The position numbers and the translations under genes are program-made. Below the pieces are notes generated by a model. That model did no database searches. It saw nothing but the letters and a program-made list of their open reading frames with translations, and was not told the DNA's origin. DNA of 64,000 nt from Niabella yanshanensis (GTDB lineage Bacteria > Bacteroidota > Bacteroidia > Chitinophagales > Chitinophagaceae), in assembly GCF_034424215.1 (NCBI RefSeq), contig NZ_CP139960.1:2480001-2544000 (forward strand), written 5' to 3'. How positions within the stretch are numbered: position 1 is the stretch's first letter; each line of letters starts with the position of its first letter. Shown here piece after piece: positions 1 through 10,000 of the stretch.

Positions 1-1
1 G

Positions 2-1735
2 GATGGTGTACCGCTGGTAGACAGAGGTGAGACCCGCCAATCGCTTACTCAGATCAACATAAACGAAGTTGAAAAAATAGAAATCGTAGAAGGCCCAATG
101 AGCGTGGTTTATGGTACTGATGCATTAGCCGGCGTAATTAACATAATCACCAAAAAAAGCGCCTCTGGCTTAAAAAATAAATGGTCAGTTGGTTTAGGTG
201 TGTTAGAGGAAACTGTTCCCAAAGAGTATCAAGCTTTTAATGGAGAAGGTATCCATAATCAAAACATACGGATAGGCTACAATCATAAAACCGGCATTAG
301 CGCCAGTGGAAATTATGCACGTAATCAATTTGGAGGTTGGACCGGTACCGTTGCCGATAACAGCAGAACAAAGGAAGTTAAGCCGAAAAAGCAGGATTTA
401 TTTGGAGGCGAAATTGGCTACCGGAAAAATGGTCTCAATATTTGGTACAGACTCAACTATTTGTATGAAGATATTAATAGCGAAGGGGTTCCAAGTATTT
501 CCGAACCCATTATAGCCCGTCAATCGTATATTACAGACCGATATACCCATACCACGCAAGCAGATTGGAACATTTCAAAAAAGTGGCTGTTAAATGCATC
601 TGCATCTTATCAAAATTATCGTAGACGCACCAAGAATACAACCTATAATACCCAAACTGGTGAAGAGTATCTTAACCCTAATAGCACTCAGGATACCTCT
701 ACATTTAAAACGGCCTTCTTCAGAGCGACGGCCGTATATAAATGGTCGGAGAAAGTACAAATACAACCGGGTATTGAGATTAAATCAGATAACAGTTCCG
801 GACAACGGATTTATGTAAATGACGGCATTACGGATTATTCGTTTTTTCTATCAGGTGAAATAGCTCCTGTAAGCAGATTAAGTATCCGTCCCGGATTGCG
901 CTTTGCAAAAAATTCAGCATACGATGCACCTCCCGTAATCCCCTCACTGAATCTAAAATACGACCTAACCCACAACTGGAACCTCCGGGCCAGTTATGGC
1001 AGAGGCTTCAGAGCTCCTGCTTTAAGAGAATTATATTTCACATTCCATGATGCAAGCCATGATATCGAAGGCAATCCTGATTTGAAGGCTGAATACTCAA
1101 ATAGTTATGCTATTTCTATCTCTCAAAATAAATTTTTCCTGGGTAACATCTCAGCATCAGCAGACTTAAGTACATTTTATAGTGATTTTCGGAATCGGAT
1201 AAGTTATGCTCAGGATCCCGGCAACCCTTTATGGAGCACCCTAATTAATATAGATAAATATAAAACAACGGGTGGTACGGCGACAGCTAGTTTAGCTTAC
1301 TCAAATTTACAGGGAACGGTAGGAATGTCATATATCGGTCGCTATAATAGTTATGCTGAGGCCTACAGCAATACGAAAAAATTTGCCTGGTCACCCGAAA
1401 TTAATAGTAACATAAGATATAGCATTAATAAAATTAAAGCCAATATCGCCTTGTTCTATAAATACACCGGCAAGCAACCTGGCTTCCAGGAGCAGGTTGA
1501 AAATGGAGTAACTAAAATTATCGCAACAGAAATACAAGATTTTCATTTACTAGATCTTACCGCCAATAAGTTACTATTTAAATACATTACCATAAACGCA
1601 GGTGTAAAAAATTTACTTGACGTAACAAGGCTAACAAGCACCAATACATCGGGTGGCGCTCATAGCAGTAGCGGCCCCATTCTAAAAAGTTATGGACGTT
1701 CTTTCTTTTTAGGGTTTTTATTCAACTGGAACTAG
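2..1735 (+). CDS. TonB-dependent receptor, haem-type (5' end outside window)
   Basis: Outer-membrane receptor that would import a ligand, probably haem, using TonB energy. The open frame runs in from the window edge at base 2, so the signal peptide and the first part of the plug are missing. What remains starts inside the plug (DGVPLVDR, then IEIVEGPMSVVYGTDALAGVINIIT, typical of TonB plugs) and continues as a beta-barrel ending in aromatic FLFNWN. The barrel carries FRAP, then two histidines (FHDASHD), then NPDL. Haem receptors of the HmuR/HemR type have a conserved His between FRAP and NPDL. A HmuY-like lipoprotein follows 30 bp downstream, which supports haem as the ligand. Family certain; ligand inferred. 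The first internal Met (base 98) is not the true start. Confidence 0.9.
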   Translation, partial: DGVPLVDRGETRQSLTQININEVEKIEIVEGPMSVVYGTDALAGVINIITKKSASGLKNKWSVGLGVLEETVPKEYQAFNGEGIHNQNIRIGYNHKTGISASGNYARNQFGGWTGTVADNSRTKEVKPKKQDLFGGEIGYRKNGLNIWYRLNYLYEDINSEGVPSISEPIIARQSYITDRYTHTTQADWNISKKWLLNASASYQNYRRRTKNTTYNTQTGEEYLNPNSTQDTSTFKTAFFRATAVYKWSEKVQIQPGIEIKSDNSSGQRIYVNDGITDYSFFLSGEIAPVSRLSIRPGLRFAKNSAYDAPPVIPSLNLKYDLTHNWNLRASYGRGFRAPALRELYFTFHDASHDIEGNPDLKAEYSNSYAISISQNKFFLGNISASADLSTFYSDFRNRISYAQDPGNPLWSTLINIDKYKTTGGTATASLAYSNLQGTVGMSYIGRYNSYAEAYSNTKKFAWSPEINSNIRYSINKIKANIALFYKYTGKQPGFQEQVENGVTKIIATEIQDFHLLDLTANKLLFKYITINAGVKNLLDVTRLTSTNTSGGAHSSSGPILKSYGRSFFLGFLFNWN

Positions 1736-1765
1736 CAATTAATTTTTAAATAAAAATAACAGACA

Positions 1766-3145
1766 ATGAACATGAGAGCAGGATTACTATTCCTCCTAAC
1801 CGCATTAGGATTTATTTTTTCAAATTGTTCCAAGAGCGACCCGCCTTTGGCTCCTATTCAGGTTAACTTTTCAGCCAATGAATTAGGATTTGATGCCACA
1901 ACTAATGATTTGACAGTAACTATTGAAACCAGCAGAGCACAGTCTACACCGTTACCAATTACAATTAATGTAACGTCTAATGGACTTGCCACCGGAGCTG
2001 ATTTCACAACAACCCCTGTAATAACTAATGGCGTCTTATCTGTAACTATTCCGGCCAATAGTACCTCAACTACTTTTAAAGTAAGTAAGACCGCAGGCTT
2101 ATTATTATCGGGCTCTGAAAAAATTACATTTGACATCAGCTCAGCTAATGATGCGATCGTAGGAGCGAAAAAAAGTTTGGTAGTGAGCTTAAGCGCTATT
2201 ACATCAGAAGGCTCTACTAATTTCGTAATTCCCGGCAAAACGGAAGTATCGCCTTATGCAAACGATGTATATGTAGACTTTAGCAATAACGCGGCTGTTG
2301 CCACAAATAGAAAAAGCTGGAACATCGCTTTTACAACTGATGGCACTTTTAAGGTTCTATTAAACCCAGGTTATCAAACTACTGCAGCTCGTTTAAACAA
2401 AACCGATATTAATTCGGCGATCACTACTGCTGATACCGCAGGAATTGAACTGAATCATGACATTACTAATCCCGCGACGGCTAGCCTGGTAGATAATTGG
2501 ACAGGAGATCTATCTAAAACAGCTTTAGGAGATGTTCCTGCAAACGAGGCTGAAGCTAAAGTATTCATTATTAGTTTTGAGGGCAACAAAGCACGTGATA
2601 AATGGTTGAAAGTTAAAGTGAGTAGAAATGGAACAACCGGATATAAAGTTCAATATGCAAATATTGCGGAATCAGCTACTAAAACAATTGTAGTTGATAA
2701 AGATCCAAATTACAATTTAGTATTTTTATCACTGGAAACAGGTAAAGTGGTAACTGCGGAGCCACGGGCAAAAAACTGGGACATACAGTGGGGCTACAGT
2801 ACCTACAACTCAGGCCTGGGTTCACCATACTGGTTCCAGGATTTCATTTTGCTTAACTATATGGGTGGTGCTGAAGCAGCAGAAATAGTAACTACCACAG
2901 ATAAATGGGAAGCTGATTACGCAGCCTTTACAAAAGCAGGTATAGCGGCACTGACCTTTCTTAAAACACGTGATGCTATCGGGAGCAAATGGAGAACAAC
3001 TACAGGCTCCGGTATTAAAAAAGATAGATTTTATATCGTAAAAGACCCTAATGGCAACTATTATAAGCTTAGGTTCAAAAAAATGGGTGTGGGTGATACC
3101 GGTGAAAGAGGTAAGCCTGAATTTGATTTTGCTTTATTAAAATAA
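1766..3145 (+). CDS. hmuY: HmuY-like haem-binding lipoprotein with extra N-terminal domain
   Basis: Surface lipoprotein predicted to capture haem and pass it to the receptor encoded just upstream. The N-terminus has a hydrophobic signal ending in a lipobox (FIFSNC, Cys about residue 21). Residues about 30-130 form a Calx-beta/DUF4843-like beta domain (GADFTTTP, then VTIPANSTSTTFKV). The remaining about 320 residues resemble HmuY (YVDFSNN, KSWNIAFTTDGTFKVLLNPGYQTTAARL, later NWDIQWGYSTY). At 459 aa it is about twice as long as Porphyromonas HmuY because of the added domain. It forms a unit with the genes on either side (30 and 39 bp gaps). Haem-binding residues cannot be assigned by eye. The HmuY call is from sequence pattern only. 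Confidence 0.72.
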   Translation: MNMRAGLLFLLTALGFIFSNCSKSDPPLAPIQVNFSANELGFDATTNDLTVTIETSRAQSTPLPITINVTSNGLATGADFTTTPVITNGVLSVTIPANSTSTTFKVSKTAGLLLSGSEKITFDISSANDAIVGAKKSLVVSLSAITSEGSTNFVIPGKTEVSPYANDVYVDFSNNAAVATNRKSWNIAFTTDGTFKVLLNPGYQTTAARLNKTDINSAITTADTAGIELNHDITNPATASLVDNWTGDLSKTALGDVPANEAEAKVFIISFEGNKARDKWLKVKVSRNGTTGYKVQYANIAESATKTIVVDKDPNYNLVFLSLETGKVVTAEPRAKNWDIQWGYSTYNSGLGSPYWFQDFILLNYMGGAEAAEIVTTTDKWEADYAAFTKAGIAALTFLKTRDAIGSKWRTTTGSGIKKDRFYIVKDPNGNYYKLRFKKMGVGDTGERGKPEFDFALLK

Positions 3146-3184
3146 TTATAACAAACAACTGTAACAATTAAGGAAAAAAGAACA

Positions 3185-4078
3185 ATGAAAAAACTATTAA
3201 GTATGGCGGTGGCAGCGGCATTGACCGTACCGGCAATCGCCCAAAACGGTAAAGAAAATATTAATAAGCTATGCGGATGCTTTGAGGTAACTTTTAAATA
3301 TGCCGAAACTTTTTCGCCGGATAAGGATTACAAATTCCACGATCGCGAAAAGATACAGGGCGCTACCGAATTATCTTTGCCCATTATTAATACCGATAAA
3401 AGAGTGGTGATACAACACCTATTGGTAGTAGGCAATGGAATGGTAGTAAAACACTGGCGCGAAGACTGGACCTACGAAAACCCGGTACAGTGGAATTATA
3501 AAGGCGACAAAGTTTGGGAAAAAGTAAACCTGAACAAAGCCGATGTAAAAGGCAAATGGTCACAATCGGTATGGGAAGTAACCGATGCGCCCCGCTACCA
3601 GGGCTCTGCACCATGGCAGGTGGTAAACGGTCATACGATCTGGGAAAATACAGCCGATGCTCCACTGCCACGCCGCGAGTATACCCAGCGTTCAGACTAT
3701 AATATCCTGCAAAGAACCAACCGCCTGGTGATCAACAACAATGGATACGATCATATCCAGGACAATAAAAAAGTATTACGTGCAAGCGGTACTGACAAAG
3801 TACTGGCTGAGGAAAAAGGTTTGAACCTGTACGAGAAAGCAGATGATTCAGATTGCGAAGCGGCTACCCAATACTGGAACGAGCATAAAGGTTTCTGGAC
3901 TGCTGTACAACAGGAATGGGATAAAGTATTGACACAAAAATCATCCATAAAGCTGGTGAACGATAATGAGCTAATGGGTACTTTGTTTAAACTGGCCGAC
4001 GACTGGAAGGAGAAAAAACTGACAGCTGCCGATGCTAATACTACTGTGGCTTCAGTATTAGCGAAGCATATACAGTAA
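3185..4078 (+). CDS. DUF6607 family secreted protein
   Basis: Exported protein of unknown biochemical function. A signal peptide ends at AIAQ (about residue 20); the mature part starts near a CGCFEV motif and is rich in Trp and charged residues (HWREDWTYENP, WEVTDAPRY). It is last in the haem-uptake unit, 39 bp after the HmuY-like gene, and the family is commonly found beside TonB receptors and HmuY in Bacteroidota. A role as a periplasmic or outer-membrane accessory for haem is an inference from position only. It runs towards a convergent rhamnosidase gene, with an inverted repeat in between. Confidence 0.7.
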   Translation: MKKLLSMAVAAALTVPAIAQNGKENINKLCGCFEVTFKYAETFSPDKDYKFHDREKIQGATELSLPIINTDKRVVIQHLLVVGNGMVVKHWREDWTYENPVQWNYKGDKVWEKVNLNKADVKGKWSQSVWEVTDAPRYQGSAPWQVVNGHTIWENTADAPLPRREYTQRSDYNILQRTNRLVINNNGYDHIQDNKKVLRASGTDKVLAEEKGLNLYEKADDSDCEAATQYWNEHKGFWTAVQQEWDKVLTQKSSIKLVNDNELMGTLFKLADDWKEKKLTAADANTTVASVLAKHIQ

Positions 4079-4167
4079 TTAAGACGCTATGGTTGTTGTA
4101 TCTAACTTGACGCCTTTGATCAGGCTGCCAGCAACATACACTACCAAAGTATAAAATAAATGTCGTC

Positions 4168-4222
4168 CTGAGCTTGACGAAGGACATTATTGGTCCGTCG
4201 CCTACGGCTTCGTCAAGCTCAG
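4168..4222. repeat. Inverted repeat between convergent genes
   Basis: Arms CTGAGCTTGACGAAG (4168-4182) and its exact complement (4208-4222) are 15 bp each, separated by 25 bp. There is no T-run directly after either arm. It lies in the 222-bp gap between convergent genes and may act as a bidirectional terminator. The arm resembles a short repeat dispersed in many bacterial genomes (the CTGAGCTTG-CGAAG type). A second weak hairpin (ACGCC/GGCGT followed by T6) lies at about 4270-4297. Confidence 0.7.
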
Positions 4223-4300
4223 CCTGACAGCAACCTGTCAATTACGAACTCATTTTCTAAATAGTGGATATACGCCGCGTCATTTTTGGCGTGGCATTTT

Positions 4301-6946
4301 TTATTCTGCGAAGCTAAAGCTATGCTCTCCTCCTCCTACTTCCTTTGGAGCCTGGCCGGGTATCAAAACACTTGCAGTACAACCCGCCGGGATGACTATA
4401 TCTAACTGGACTTTATTGCCGGTTCTTTTCCAGGCCGATCGGATGGTACCATAAACCGATTCGTGATACCCTTCTGCAAACTGCAGGTCTTTCACAAAGG
4501 CCGGTTGAATAATAATTTTTTTAAAGGCAGGCGCCGACTCATCCATTTGTATCCCCGCAAGGGCCTTATACATCCACGCTGCAATAGCTCCCATCGAAGG
4601 ATGATTGCGCGAGGCATCGCCGATATTACGTCCTACATCCCAGGTTTCAAAAAGGCTGGTGGCATGGTAATTTTTGATCCAGTATCCCCATGAGGGCAGC
4701 GTTTCTTTGGTCACCATTTTATATACCGTTTCTGTATAACCAAACCGCGACAATACTTCCGGCACGATCAATGATCCTATAAAGCCAAAGTCGAGACTGT
4801 AGTTGTTGGCGGCTATGGCTTCATCTAATTTCTTAGCGAGCACCTGTCTATGACCGGAGGGTACAATATCCATATACAATGGTAATGCATACGACAATTG
4901 TGTCTGATTAGCATAAGTAATTTTTTGCTGATCAAAATAATGCTGGTTGATGCGCGCTTTAAGACCTTCTGCTTTGGCAGCATATTGCTTTCCCTCTTCC
5001 GGTTTACCCAACAACGCTGCCATGCGGGCCATCAATATATAGTCCCAATAATAATAACAGGATACCATAAAATCATTAGGCGTGATGGCCTTATAATACA
5101 ACCAGTCTCCCAAGCCGTCTTTTAAAAGCCCCTTTTCATTTTCAATAGTAGCCAGGTACTTTAAATAACGTTGCGCCGTTGGATATACATTGCGGATGCT
5201 TTCCACATCACCATAATATTGATACAGCAAAGAAGGTACTATAAAAATAGCTGCATCCCATACAGGGCCCGCCCATTCCGAGTTCCAGTTCCAGGAAGTG
5301 GGCACAATTCCCGGTACATCACCATCCGCGCTTTGCGCATCTGTCATATCTTTTACCCATTTGGCATAAATGCTACCTGAGTTATAACTTAGCATACCTG
5401 CTTCCTGCACCATAAAACCATCGGCCATCCAGCCATTCTTTTCACGGGTGGGACAGTCGGTAGGAATACCAAATAAATTGCTGAGATAAGAATTACTGCA
5501 GATATCGAAAATATTATTCAATAAAGGATTGGAACTTTTAAAGCTGCCCGCCTTTTCTACCTTACTATGCATACGCAGCGCCTCCATTTTAACTTTGGAA
5601 ATATCGATAGGCTTATCAGAAGTCATTTCAATATACCTGAATCCATGATAGGTAAAATCGGGCGCAAAGGTTTCTTTGCCTTCGCCTTTTAAATAATAGA
5701 CATCCATTTGAATCACATCCCTGGGATTCCTCGGCCTCAAATGCATATTAATATTACGCTGATCAATGCGGCCGCTACTGTCCGTCATTTCTGCATGGCG
5801 TAAGGTAACACGGATTCCTTTCTCACCACTTATATGAAGCCGTGGCACACCTGCGAAATTGATTCCCATATCAAACACATAGCAGGTATCATTGATCTTT
5901 TTTACAGACTTTGACCGGAGCAGTTCTGTAACACTAATCGATGGCATCGCCTGGGCTTCAATAAGCGGGGCCGTAGCTGCTGTAACTACCGATGGTTGCC
6001 AGCCCGCAGCATTAAAACCGGCTGTAGCCCACCCCCGCTGTTCTTTTGTAGCATCATAAGTGGTCCCGGCGTGAATATTATCAAAACGAACAGGGCCGGT
6101 AGCCGTAAGCCAGTCCGCACCTGTTTTAATGATCTCCCGGGTGCCATTGGCATATACGATATGCACTTCTGCTATCACCTGCGGCCGGTTGCGCCAGGGA
6201 GCTTTATGAAAATTCCATACCGTTGGCGTTTGTTCGTTAAACCAGCCATTTCCTAATTGTATGCCAATACAGTTTTCTCCTTTTTGTAGTGCTGCACCAA
6301 TATCGTAGGTATTATATAAGATACGTTTACTGTAATCAGTAAATCCGGGATCCAGGGAATGAGGATTCAGACATTGACCGTTGATATAGAGCTGGTAGTA
6401 CCCCAGCCCGCTGATATAGCATCTGGCTGAAACGATTTTGCTTCCAGCACTGAAAATTTTACGGAAGCGGGGTGAAGCATCATATTCGATACCCTCGTTG
6501 TCCGTAATCCATTGGCCCACCCAGTCCGTTTCCTGCATTTTGGCAGTTTCAAACCATGCAGGCACCGATTTGAAAGATTTATAGCCTGCCTGTGTTTCCA
6601 CCCGCCACCAGTACCGGGTATGCGGTTTCAGCGGGTTGCCATCAAAATAAACCATTTGCGCATCGCCAGCCTGAACCTGGCTGTCCCAAATATCTGCCTT
6701 ACCCGCATGCAATAGTTTTTTATCAGAAGCCACAAAAATGCGATAGGCGGTTTGAGTAGCTGCTCTGGCGTTTGTCAGCTGCCAGCTCAGCCTCGGTTGA
6801 GAAACATCAATACCCAGGGGATCTTCCCTGTATTCACAACGGAGAGCAGTAACCCCATTTTGACTCCGGCCGGGAAACCCGGTAATGATCAATAAGATGA
6901 GCAGCGTGGACTTAAAAATAGTTTCGAAAAATTCAGATCGGTTCAT
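4301..6946 (-). CDS. Secreted GH78 alpha-L-rhamnosidase
   Basis: Hydrolyses terminal alpha-L-rhamnose from plant or microbial glycans, in the periplasm or at the surface. The N-terminus has a signal peptide (hydrophobic STLLILLIITGF). Domain order fits Bac_rhamnosid: an N-terminal Fn3-like part (LRCEYREDPLGIDVSQPRLSWQL), a jelly-roll domain (YISGLGYYQLYING), a concanavalin-like domain (FTYHGFRYIEM), the (alpha/alpha)6 catalytic domain from about residue 470 (IPTDCPTREKNGWMADG, the family acid-residue region, then WDAAIFIVPSLLYQYYGD), and a C-terminal beta domain. Length (881 aa) is normal. It stands alone; no SusC/D pair is adjacent. Confidence 0.93.
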   Translation of the reverse strand: MNRSEFFETIFKSTLLILLIITGFPGRSQNGVTALRCEYREDPLGIDVSQPRLSWQLTNARAATQTAYRIFVASDKKLLHAGKADIWDSQVQAGDAQMVYFDGNPLKPHTRYWWRVETQAGYKSFKSVPAWFETAKMQETDWVGQWITDNEGIEYDASPRFRKIFSAGSKIVSARCYISGLGYYQLYINGQCLNPHSLDPGFTDYSKRILYNTYDIGAALQKGENCIGIQLGNGWFNEQTPTVWNFHKAPWRNRPQVIAEVHIVYANGTREIIKTGADWLTATGPVRFDNIHAGTTYDATKEQRGWATAGFNAAGWQPSVVTAATAPLIEAQAMPSISVTELLRSKSVKKINDTCYVFDMGINFAGVPRLHISGEKGIRVTLRHAEMTDSSGRIDQRNINMHLRPRNPRDVIQMDVYYLKGEGKETFAPDFTYHGFRYIEMTSDKPIDISKVKMEALRMHSKVEKAGSFKSSNPLLNNIFDICSNSYLSNLFGIPTDCPTREKNGWMADGFMVQEAGMLSYNSGSIYAKWVKDMTDAQSADGDVPGIVPTSWNWNSEWAGPVWDAAIFIVPSLLYQYYGDVESIRNVYPTAQRYLKYLATIENEKGLLKDGLGDWLYYKAITPNDFMVSCYYYWDYILMARMAALLGKPEEGKQYAAKAEGLKARINQHYFDQQKITYANQTQLSYALPLYMDIVPSGHRQVLAKKLDEAIAANNYSLDFGFIGSLIVPEVLSRFGYTETVYKMVTKETLPSWGYWIKNYHATSLFETWDVGRNIGDASRNHPSMGAIAAWMYKALAGIQMDESAPAFKKIIIQPAFVKDLQFAEGYHESVYGTIRSAWKRTGNKVQLDIVIPAGCTASVLIPGQAPKEVGGGEHSFSFAE

Positions 6947-7047
6947 AGCAGGAGGAAGTATTCGTTTACCTATGGCGGAAGATAATCCTTTTCGGCCTAT
7001 TTTATTCCGCAGAAGATGTGTATATACTATAAAAGCCCTATATTCCT

Positions 7048-7055
7048 TACCTTTG
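7048..7055 (+). promoter_or_regulatory. ileS promoter, -7 element TACCTTTG
   Basis: TACCTTTG matches the Bacteroidota housekeeping -7 consensus TAnnTTTG. It lies 20 bp before the ileS start, giving a leader of about 15 nt. No clear -33 TTTG is visible. Confidence 0.6.
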
Positions 7056-7075
7056 CACTCATTTTTTAGCGTATT

Positions 7076-10000
7076 ATGAGTGCAAAATATCAGGAATTTT
7101 CGGGTTTAAATCTACCCGCAATAGAAAAGGAAATATTATCGAACTGGACAGCAAATGAGGCGTTTGAGAAAAGTGTTTCTTTGAGAGAAGGCGCTGAGCC
7201 TTTTGTTTTTTATGAGGGTCCGCCCAGCGCCAACGGTATGCCGGGCATTCACCACGTCATTTCCCGTACATTAAAAGACCTGGTTTGCCGGTATAAAACC
7301 ATGCAGGGCTTCCAGGTAAAACGCAAAGGCGGATGGGATACACATGGATTACCTGTAGAATTAGGAGTAGAAAAAGAATTAGGTATTACTAAAGAAGATA
7401 TTGGCAAAAAAATTACGGTTGAAGAGTATAACCGGAAATGCCGTGAAGCGGTATTGCGCTTTAAAAGCCAGTGGGACGATCTTACCCGCAAAATGGGCTA
7501 CTGGGTAGACCTTAACGATCCCTATATCACTTTCAAAAATGAGTATATTGAAACGCTGTGGTGGATATTGAAACAGTTGTTCAATAAAGGTTTGTTGTAC
7601 AAAAGTGTAAGCATTCAGCCTTACTCTCCTGCTGCCGGTACCGGCTTGAGCTCGCATGAGCTGAACCAGCCCGGAACTTATAAGGATGTAAAAGATACCA
7701 GTGCAACTGTATTGTTTAAAGCCATCCCTAATGAAACACTGGCCGCGGCAAACGTAACCGGTGACATTTTCCTGATGGCCTGGACCACCACCCCATGGAC
7801 CCTACCTTCTAACCTGGGGTTAACAGTAGGACCTAATATTGAGTACAGCCTGGTGCAATCCTTCAACCCCTATACCCACGAGCCGCAAAATGTAGTGATT
7901 GCTACGGCCCTGCTGCATAAGTATTTTAAGGCAGAAGGTAAAGACGCCGATTTGGCGGCATACCAGAAAGAGGATAAGATCATTCCCTGGAAAGTGAACA
8001 CCACTTTTACCGGTAAACAACTGTACGGATTAAGATATGAGCAACTGATGCCCTTTGAAGCCAACAGCCTTGAAGCCGTGCAGGCTATCACGCCGGATGC
8101 TGATCCGTTTAAAGTAGTAACAGGCGATTTCGTAACCACGGAAGATGGAACCGGTATCGTACATACCGCACCTGCTTTTGGCGCCGATGACTATAAGGTT
8201 GGTCAAAAAAATAACCTGGGCATTGTTACCCTGGTAGATCGTGAAGGTAAATTTGTAAATGGTGTTGGTGAATATAGCGGCCGTTATGTTAAGGACTATA
8301 AGGACGAGGCCAACTACGTAGACGTAAACGTAGATATTTCAGTCGACCTTAAATTAAAAGGCCGGGCCTTTAAAGTAGAGAAATACGAACACAATTATCC
8401 GCATTGCTGGCGTACCGACAAGCCCGTTTTATATTACCCGCTGGATGCGTGGTTTATCAGAACTACCGCCCTGCGCGACAAAATGGTGGAGCTGAACAAA
8501 ACCATACACTGGAAACCCAAATCAACCGGCGAAGGCCGCTTTGGTAACTGGCTGGAGAATATGGTGGACTGGAACCTGAGCCGTAGCCGTTTCTGGGGAA
8601 CGCCACTGCCAGTATGGAGCACCGAAGATGGAGAAGAGATCAAATGCATCGGCTCAATAGAGGAATTAAATACAGAGATCAAGAAGGCCAGCGAGGTTTT
8701 AGGCGGAGAAGTCAACAAGCATTACCTGCATGATGGTATCCTGGACCTGCATAAGCCTTACGTGGATGAAGTAATACTGGTAAGCGATAGCGGTAAACCC
8801 ATGCGCCGGGAGCCCGACCTGATCGACGTTTGGTTTGACAGTGGCGCCATGCCTTATGCCCAGTGGGGACTGGATTATGAAAAGTTGAAAGCGGGCGATC
8901 CAAAACCTTTCAATCAGCCGTTTAATAACAATTTCCCGGCTGACTTCATTTGCGAAGGGGTGGATCAAACCCGTGGATGGTTCTATACCCTTCATGCGAT
9001 TGGTTCTTTGTTGTACGAAAATGTTGCTTTTAAAACAGTAGTGAGCAATGGTTTGGTGCTGGATAAAAACGGCAACAAGATGAGTAAACGCCTGGGTAAC
9101 GTGGTAGATCCGTTCGACACTATTGAAAAATTTGGCGCCGATGCTACCCGCTGGTATCTTATCACTAACGCTTCACCCTGGGACAACCTTAAATTTGATA
9201 TCGACGGTATTAAAGAGGTACAACGCAAATTCTTTGGCACTTTGTATAATACCTACCAGTTCTTTGCCTTATATGCGAATGTAGACGGCTTTACCTTTAA
9301 AGAGCGGTACATGCAAATGAATGAAAGGCCGGAAATTGACCGTTGGATCATTTCCTCATTAAATACCCTGGTTAAAAATGTAAATACGGCTATGGACGAC
9401 TATGAACCAACCCAGGCCGGTCGTTTAATAGAAGATTTTGTAGATGAACATTTGAGCAACTGGTACGTGCGTTTGTGCCGCCGCCGGTTCTGGAAGCCTG
9501 CCCGCCGTAACGCAAATGCAGCGCAGGCAGGCGGGGGAGAGTATGAGGCAGATAAAGTATCGGCCTACCAAACCCTGTACGAATGCCTGGAAACCATATG
9601 TCGCCTGATGGCGCCCATCGCTCCTTTCTTCAGTGATGCCGTATTTCGCAACCTGAACAGCATTACCCAACGCCACAGTGCAGAGAGTGTGCATCATGCC
9701 TTTTTCCCTAAAGCAGATGAGGCCCTGATCGACCAGTCGCTGGAAGAAAGAATGCAGTTGGCGCAGGATGCTTCTTCATTGATCCTGTCTTTAAGGAAGA
9801 AGGTAAATATCAAGGTGCGCCAGCCTTTGCAGAAAGTGCTGATTCCTGTATTGAACCCTTTTATGAAGGATCAGCTGGAAAAGATCGAAGAACTGATCAA
9901 ATCAGAAGTAAATGTGAAAGAAATAGCTTATCTTACCGAAACCGAAGGGTTTATCAAGAAAAAGATCAAACCTAACTTCGTTGCTTTGGGTAAAAAGCTG

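Noticed and set aside
1858-2238. 126-aa minus-strand frame opposite the HmuY-like gene
   Set aside because: It is hydrophobic only because it mirrors a Thr/Ser-rich beta domain; no start context and no homology.
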